A stretch of DNA of 18,328 bases from NCBI GenBank assembly GCA_046152925.1, contig JBJXFX010000009.1, positions 1 to 18,328 of the forward strand. The letters run 5' to 3'. This document shows positions 14,492 through 18,328 of the stretch, piece by piece; positions within the stretch are counted from its first letter, which is position 1, and each line of letters starts with the position of its first letter. A model generated the notes under the pieces. It ran no database searches. It worked only from the letters and a program-made list of their open reading frames with translations, and had not been told where the DNA came from. Source of the stretch: CAMAUF01 sp046152925. GTDB taxonomy: Bacteria > Chloroflexota > Dehalococcoidia > Tepidiformales > Tepidiformaceae. A program made the translations under genes and the position numbers.

Positions 14492-15625
14492 GTGGAAAAC
14501 CCGGAGCTCGCCCAATGGCTTGCGCTGCGCCGCGCTGGGCTAGGCAGCCAGAACTTCTCGCTGCTCCTCAGCCGGTTCGGGACGGTGGCCACTGCCTGGG
14601 AGGCGCCGATCGACGAAGTCGGGCGCGCCGGCCTCGACGCGCAGTTCCTCCGCGGCTTTACCAAAGCCCGCGCCACGTACGAACCGGAACGCGAACTCGC
14701 CCTCCTGCGCGAGGCTGGGGCCAAGGCGCTCACCTGGCTCGACGCGGCCTACCCGGCCAGCCTCCGCGAAATTCCACAGAGCCCGCCCGTCATCTTCGTC
14801 CGGGGCACGGCTGGGCCCGACTTCCCCCGCGCCGTCGCCGTTGTCGGGACGCGGCGCGTGACCCCCTATGGCCGCCAAGCGACCGAAACGTTCTGTCACG
14901 CCCTCGTAGATGCCGGCGTGGCGATCATCAGCGGCCTCGCCCACGGCGTCGACGCGATCGCACACCGCGTTGCAGTGGAGCGCGGAGGCCCAACCGTCGC
15001 CGTGCTCGCCGGAGGGATCGACAAGGTCTACCCGAAAGAGAACGTCGGCCTCGCGGACCGGATCCGGGAGGTGGGCGCGCTCGTGAGCGAGTATCCGCCC
15101 GGCATCCCCGCCCGTCCGGACTACTTTCCGCGTCGCAATCGCATCCTCTCCGGCCTGGCCCAAGCGACCCTGGTCATCGAAGCGGGCGCCGGGAGCGGCG
15201 CGCTCCACACCGCGAACTGGGCCTTCGAACAGGGCCGCGACGTCTTCGCCGTGCCCGGCAGCGTCTTTTCGAAGCAGAGCGAAGGCACGAATCAACTCAT
15301 TCGCGAGAGCACCGCGAAGCTCGTCGCGACGCCGACGCAGCTCTGCGAAGAGCTCAACCTGCTCCACTCCGGCCAGCAACTCCCGCTCGAATCGCCGGCT
15401 CCCATCGCTCCACTTGAGCGGCCGCCAGCGGTTACCAGCCCAATCGCCGGACTCTCCGACGAGGAGGCGCGGCTGGTCGCCTGCCTGGGCGGAGGCTCCC
15501 TCCACGTCGACGAAGTGGCCCGCGAACTCGGCTCGCCCGTCGCCGCGGTGAGCGCGACCCTGCAGATCCTCGAATTGCGCGGCAAGGTCCGCCAAGTGCG
15601 ACCATTGGTCTACGCCAGCGCCTGA
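14492..15625 (+). CDS. dprA: DNA-processing protein DprA (Smf)
   Basis: Binds incoming single-stranded DNA during natural transformation and loads RecA. From GTG 14492 the product is 377 residues: an N-terminal SAM-like region (~1-65), a Rossmann-fold core (~85-290) and a C-terminal winged helix (~320-375). Core motifs are VVGTRRVTPYGR (117-128), ISGLAHGVDAIAH (146-158), GGIDKVYPKEN (174-184), YFPRRNRILSGL (211-222), VIEAGAGSGALHTANWAFE (228-246) and VFAVPG (251-256). The GTG is preferred because MENPELAQWLALRRAGLG fits the family start; an in-frame ATG at 14447 would lie within the preceding gene. Neither start has a clear Shine-Dalgarno. A TATAGT (14477-14482) ends ~10 nt before the GTG and might give a leaderless message. 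The gene lies 10 nt after the CBS gene and upstream of topA, a common pairing. No other competence genes are in view. Confidence 0.95.
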   Translation: MENPELAQWLALRRAGLGSQNFSLLLSRFGTVATAWEAPIDEVGRAGLDAQFLRGFTKARATYEPERELALLREAGAKALTWLDAAYPASLREIPQSPPVIFVRGTAGPDFPRAVAVVGTRRVTPYGRQATETFCHALVDAGVAIISGLAHGVDAIAHRVAVERGGPTVAVLAGGIDKVYPKENVGLADRIREVGALVSEYPPGIPARPDYFPRRNRILSGLAQATLVIEAGAGSGALHTANWAFEQGRDVFAVPGSVFSKQSEGTNQLIRESTAKLVATPTQLCEELNLLHSGQQLPLESPAPIAPLERPPAVTSPIAGLSDEEARLVACLGGGSLHVDEVARELGSPVAAVSATLQILELRGKVRQVRPLVYASA

Positions 15626-15672
15626 ATAAGCTCGGCGCACCTGCCGAAGTGAAAACTGGCACCCACGCGCCA

Positions 15673-15698
15673 TAGACAAATCCGCGACCACCTGTCTA
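15673..15698. promoter_or_regulatory. Inverted repeat upstream of topA, possible operator and promoter
   Basis: TAGACA (15673-15678) and TGTCTA (15693-15698) are perfect inverted half-sites with centres 20 bp apart, about two helical turns, which suits a dimeric regulator. TAGACA also resembles a -35 (5 of 6), and TCTACC (15695-15700) could be a weak -10 at 16-bp spacing. Transcription would then start near 15707 with AGAGGA as a weak ribosome site. The rest of the 108-nt dprA-topA gap holds a short hairpin (15632-15647) without a T-tract. Confidence 0.35.
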
Positions 15699-15733
15699 CC
15701 CTCGAACGGCTGCCAGCAGAGGACACCCTTTTT

Positions 15734-18148
15734 ATGCCAACTACCGCCAAGCGCCCACGGACCACGCCCCCGGCCGATACGGCCCCAGCCCCTGCCCGCC
15801 CTGCCCGCGGGCGGGCCAAGAACCTCGTGGTCGTGGAATCCCCGGCGAAAGCCAGGACCGTCGAGAACATCCTCGGCCCGGACTATCGCGTGATCGCCTC
15901 CGTCGGGCACGTGCGCGACCTCCCGAGCTACGGCTACGGGCTGGAAGACTTCGAGTCGTTCCGGCCGAAATACGTCGTCGTCAAGGACAAGAAGCGCGGC
16001 ATCGACAAGACGGACGTCATCCGGGAAATCGCCATTGCCGCGGAGCAGGCGGACCGCGTCTTTCTCTCCACCGACCCCGACCGCGAAGGCGAGGCCATCT
16101 CCTGGCACATCCAACAGGCCGCTGGCATCCCGGATGAGAAAGCGTCACGCGTCGTCTTCCACGAAATCACCAAGCCCGCGATTGAAGAGGCGTTCCTTCA
16201 CCCCGGCAAGCTCAACATGCATCTCGTCGACGCACAGCAGACGCGTCGCGTCCTGGACCGCCTGATCGGCTTCCCGTTGACCTGGTTCGTCCAGGGCAAA
16301 GTGAGCAAGAGCGCGAGCGCCGGCCGCGTCCAGAGCGTGGCGCTGCGGCTGATCGTCGAACGCGAGCGGCTGATCGGCGACTTCAACGCCCAGGAATACT
16401 GGACGATGCACGCGCTCCTCGACAAAGAGGGGCAACCGTTCGAAGCCGAGCTTTCCAGGCTCCCATCGGCGGCCAAGGGGACAACCCTCAAGCCCGGAAA
16501 CGGCGAGTTCCGGCCCGCCATCACGTCGCAGGCGGATGCGATGGCGCTGGCCGAAACCTTCCGTGCGTCGGCCTTCTCGGTCGCCAGCGTCAAGAAGGGC
16601 GAGCGCGGCCGCGCGCCTGCCCCGCCGTTCACCACGAGCACCTTCCAACAGGCCGCCAACAACCGGCTCGGGATGAGTGCGGCCCGAGCGATGGGCGTGG
16701 CGCAAGAGCTCTACGAAGGAATCACGCTGCCCGGCGCTGGCCCGGTTGGGCTCATCACCTACATGCGGACCGACTCGCTGAACGTCTCGCCGATCGCGCG
16801 CGGCGACGCCCGCCGCTTCATCGCCCAGCGCTTCGGCGATGACTTCGTCCCAGCGAAGGAACGCGTCTACCGGACACGCGCCAAGGGCGCGCAGGAAGCC
16901 CACGAGGCCATCTGGCCGACGGACCCGGCGCGGACGCCCGAAAGCGTCTCCGCTTCCCTCAGCCGCGAACAGCAGCGCGTCTACACGCTCATCTGGCAGC
17001 GCTTCCTGGCCAGCCAAATGGCCGACGCACGCTACGCCACCGTGACGGTCGATATCGAAGCGAAACGAGGCACAGCCACGACCGGCACCTTCCGTGCCAG
17101 CGCCCAGCAACTGCTCTTCGCTGGCCATCTCGCCGCCTACGGCGTCGACGCGAGCGAGCCCGGCGACGAGGAGCTGGATGGCGCCGTCGCCGCACTCCCG
17201 GACCTCAAAGACGGCGACGCGCTCGCCACCCGCGGCATCGACCCGCGCCAGCACTTCACGGAGCCACCGCCGCGCTTCACCGAGGCCACGCTGGTGAAGG
17301 CTCTCGAAGAGAAGGGCATCGGCCGCCCCAGCACCTACGCGACCATCGTCCAAACGGTGCTCAAGCGCGACTACGTCTCGAAACAGGGGCGCGCCCTCGT
17401 GCCGCAGGAGCTCGGCTTCCTCGTCAACGACTTGCTCGTCGAGCACGTGAACAAGTATGTCGATGTCGGCTTCACCAGCGAGATGGAAGAAGAGCTCGAC
17501 GAAGTCGCCGACGGCAACCGCGACTACCTCTCGGTCGTCCGGGACTTCTGGGGCGATTTTGAGCGCGAAGTCGAAGCCGCCAAGACCTCCGCCGAGAAGA
17601 TCCAGGAAGACACGGACATCCTCTGCGACGTCTGCGGCGAAGCGAACCTCGTGATCAAGTGGGGCCGGAACGGCAAGTTCCTCGCCTGCCCGCGCTTCCC
17701 GGCATGCCGCAACGCGAAGCCCTTGACCCAGGAGGGCGAGCCTGCGCCATCCACCGCCCCGGAGCCGAGCTCCTACGCCTGCCCTATCTGTCAGGCCGGC
17801 ACCATTCGCAAGGTCGGCCCATACGGCCCGTACCTCGATTGCAACAACCGCGAAGCGGGCAAGTGCACCTTCCGGTCCAGCGTGCCCGTGGGCATCGAAT
17901 GCCCCGAAGAGCCGGGCAGTGGCCAGCTCGTCGAGAAGAAGTCCCGGCGGGGGACGTTCTACGCCTGCTGGAACTATCCGAATTGCAGCTACACGACGAA
18001 CAGCCTGGAACCGGAGAAGCTCGCTAAGCCGCGCGCCGCGGAAGACCGCGCCGTCGCGAACGCGAAGCTCTTGGAGCGGAGCGCCCGCGGCAAAGCCGCG
18101 TTCGCTACACGCCGCGCGAAGGCAACCGCGACGCGCCGGGCCAGCTGA
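15734..18148 (+). CDS. topA: DNA topoisomerase I (type IA)
   Basis: Relaxes negative supercoils through a 5'-phosphotyrosine intermediate. The 804-residue product has a basic, Pro-rich leader (1-28) and a Toprim domain (~30-145) with LVVVESPAKA (Glu35) and STDPDREGEA (Asp114, Asp116, Glu118). The cleavage domain has SASAGRVQSVALRLIVERE (193-211), PPFTTSTFQQAANNRLG (297-313) and the active-site Tyr343 in GLITYMRTDS (339-348). GIGRPSTYATI (528-538) lies further on. Three C-terminal zinc-ribbon repeats follow: Cys631/634/652/658; Cys683/686/703/711; and a third with Cys723/745/751, where the partner of the first CPxC pair is Glu726. A basic tail (~764-804) ends the protein. The ATG at 15734 has only a weak, distant AGAGGA. 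A 6-bp GC hairpin follows the stop. Confidence 0.97.
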   Translation: MPTTAKRPRTTPPADTAPAPARPARGRAKNLVVVESPAKARTVENILGPDYRVIASVGHVRDLPSYGYGLEDFESFRPKYVVVKDKKRGIDKTDVIREIAIAAEQADRVFLSTDPDREGEAISWHIQQAAGIPDEKASRVVFHEITKPAIEEAFLHPGKLNMHLVDAQQTRRVLDRLIGFPLTWFVQGKVSKSASAGRVQSVALRLIVERERLIGDFNAQEYWTMHALLDKEGQPFEAELSRLPSAAKGTTLKPGNGEFRPAITSQADAMALAETFRASAFSVASVKKGERGRAPAPPFTTSTFQQAANNRLGMSAARAMGVAQELYEGITLPGAGPVGLITYMRTDSLNVSPIARGDARRFIAQRFGDDFVPAKERVYRTRAKGAQEAHEAIWPTDPARTPESVSASLSREQQRVYTLIWQRFLASQMADARYATVTVDIEAKRGTATTGTFRASAQQLLFAGHLAAYGVDASEPGDEELDGAVAALPDLKDGDALATRGIDPRQHFTEPPPRFTEATLVKALEEKGIGRPSTYATIVQTVLKRDYVSKQGRALVPQELGFLVNDLLVEHVNKYVDVGFTSEMEEELDEVADGNRDYLSVVRDFWGDFEREVEAAKTSAEKIQEDTDILCDVCGEANLVIKWGRNGKFLACPRFPACRNAKPLTQEGEPAPSTAPEPSSYACPICQAGTIRKVGPYGPYLDCNNREAGKCTFRSSVPVGIECPEEPGSGQLVEKKSRRGTFYACWNYPNCSYTTNSLEPEKLAKPRAAEDRAVANAKLLERSARGKAAFATRRAKATATRRAS

Positions 18149-18151
18149 CCG

Positions 18152-18182
18152 GCGGCGACCACGCCGCGTCGTTCGTTGTGTG
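18152..18182 (+). terminator. Possible terminator after topA
   Basis: GCGGCG (18152-18157), loop ACCA, and CGCCGC (18162-18167) form a perfect 6-bp GC hairpin 3 nt after the topA stop. It is followed by a T/G-rich but interrupted stretch (GTCGTTCGTTGTGTG). Position and stem fit an intrinsic terminator, but the T-tract is poor. Confidence 0.4.
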
Positions 18183-18192
18183 ATGCCCTTCA

Positions 18193-18221
18193 CAGACAAT
18201 TGTCTTAGGCCGGATTAGAGT
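18193..18221 (+). promoter_or_regulatory. Palindrome and candidate promoter upstream of the last gene
   Basis: AGACAATTGTCT (18194-18205) is a perfect 12-bp palindrome. It overlaps a possible -35 CAGACA (18193-18198; 4 of 6), with TAGAGT (18216-18221; 4 of 6) as -10 at 17-bp spacing. Transcription would start near 18228, 24 nt before the ATG at 18252. A regulator bound to the palindrome would block the -35. The half-site AGACA is shared with the repeat upstream of topA. Confidence 0.35.
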
Positions 18222-18251
18222 TGCCCGCATCTCAACTCCGGAGGTCACCCC

Positions 18252-18328
18252 ATGGTTTCGGGCACCATGCAACGGACACTCGAAGGACGCCTTTCGAGCA
18301 GCCGCCTGGCCACCTTTTCGCTCTGGGC
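18252..18328 (+). CDS. Unidentified protein, N-terminal fragment (cut by the right edge)
   Basis: An open frame starts at ATG 18252 with a good ribosome site (GGAGG at 18240-18244, 7 nt upstream). It continues without a stop for the 25 codons available: MVSGTMQRTLEGRLSSSRLA, then TFSLW. A second in-frame ATG (codon 6, 18267) is an alternative start. The basic N-terminus followed by hydrophobic residues (LATFSLW) could be the beginning of a membrane segment or signal, but the fragment is too short to name. It follows topA in the same direction, after a possible terminator and its own candidate promoter. Confidence 0.6.
   Translation, partial: MVSGTMQRTLEGRLSSSRLATFSLW

Noticed and set aside
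15632..15647. Hairpin TCGGC-N6-GCCGA after dprA as a terminator
   Set aside because: Only a 5-bp stem and no T-tract follows; not enough to call termination between dprA and topA.
14540..16114. A 524-codon open frame on the minus strand opposite dprA and the start of topA
   Set aside because: It crosses a real intergenic region and two clear plus-strand genes; low-information composition.
16145..18199. A 684-codon open frame on the minus strand opposite topA
   Set aside because: topA is unmistakable on the plus strand with all catalytic motifs. The antisense frame is Ala/Gly/Val/Arg-rich with no family features and no ribosome site.

Overview
This is a GC-rich bacterial chromosomal window made up almost entirely of conserved housekeeping genes. 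The organism is probably a member of the Chloroflexota (Dehalococcoidia-like or a neighbouring class). That is an inference from the high GC content with strong GC3 bias, the short V1 helix in the 16S fragment, the fused shikimate kinase/dehydroquinate synthase, and a baseplate-J-like envelope protein between alaS and ruvX. I see no mobile element, CRISPR array, tRNA gene or phage module.

Minus strand, read right to left from 11642 to 1: alaS, a baseplate-J-family membrane protein, ruvX, mltG, aroE, an unrecognised membrane-anchored protein, aroC, a fused aroK-aroB, tgt, then an rRNA promoter, a leader with boxA, and the first ~126 nt of a 16S rRNA gene that runs off the left edge. Apart from the ~175-base tgt/16S gap, which holds the rRNA promoter and leader, all junctions are tight: overlaps of 1 to 20 nt or gaps of 2 to 20 nt. 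This looks like one translationally coupled operon of about 11.3 kb. It mixes translation (alaS, tgt), the envelope (mltG, the baseplate-J-like protein), RNA/DNA housekeeping (ruvX) and four shikimate-pathway activities (AroB, AroE, AroK, AroC). DAHP synthase, dehydroquinate dehydratase and EPSP synthase are not in the window.

Plus strand, from 11865 to the right edge: glmU, a CorC/HlyC-type CBS membrane protein, dprA, topA, and the first 25 codons of an unidentified gene. glmU, the CBS gene and dprA are spaced 1 to 10 nt apart. topA follows a 108-nt gap with its own possible promoter. The two operons diverge from a 222-bp region (11643-11864) that holds back-to-back promoters: a consensus-like one for glmU, and one for alaS whose predicted transcript is almost leaderless.

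No obviously new multi-gene system is present. The points most worth a second look are: the unknown membrane protein inside the aro cluster; the baseplate-J-family protein and its apparent CTG start; the lack of room for a terminator between tgt and the rRNA promoter; the alternative hairpins in the pre-16S leader; a lysine-to-asparagine change at a conserved acetyltransferase-site position in GlmU; and two AGACA/TGTCT palindromes upstream of topA and of the last gene.
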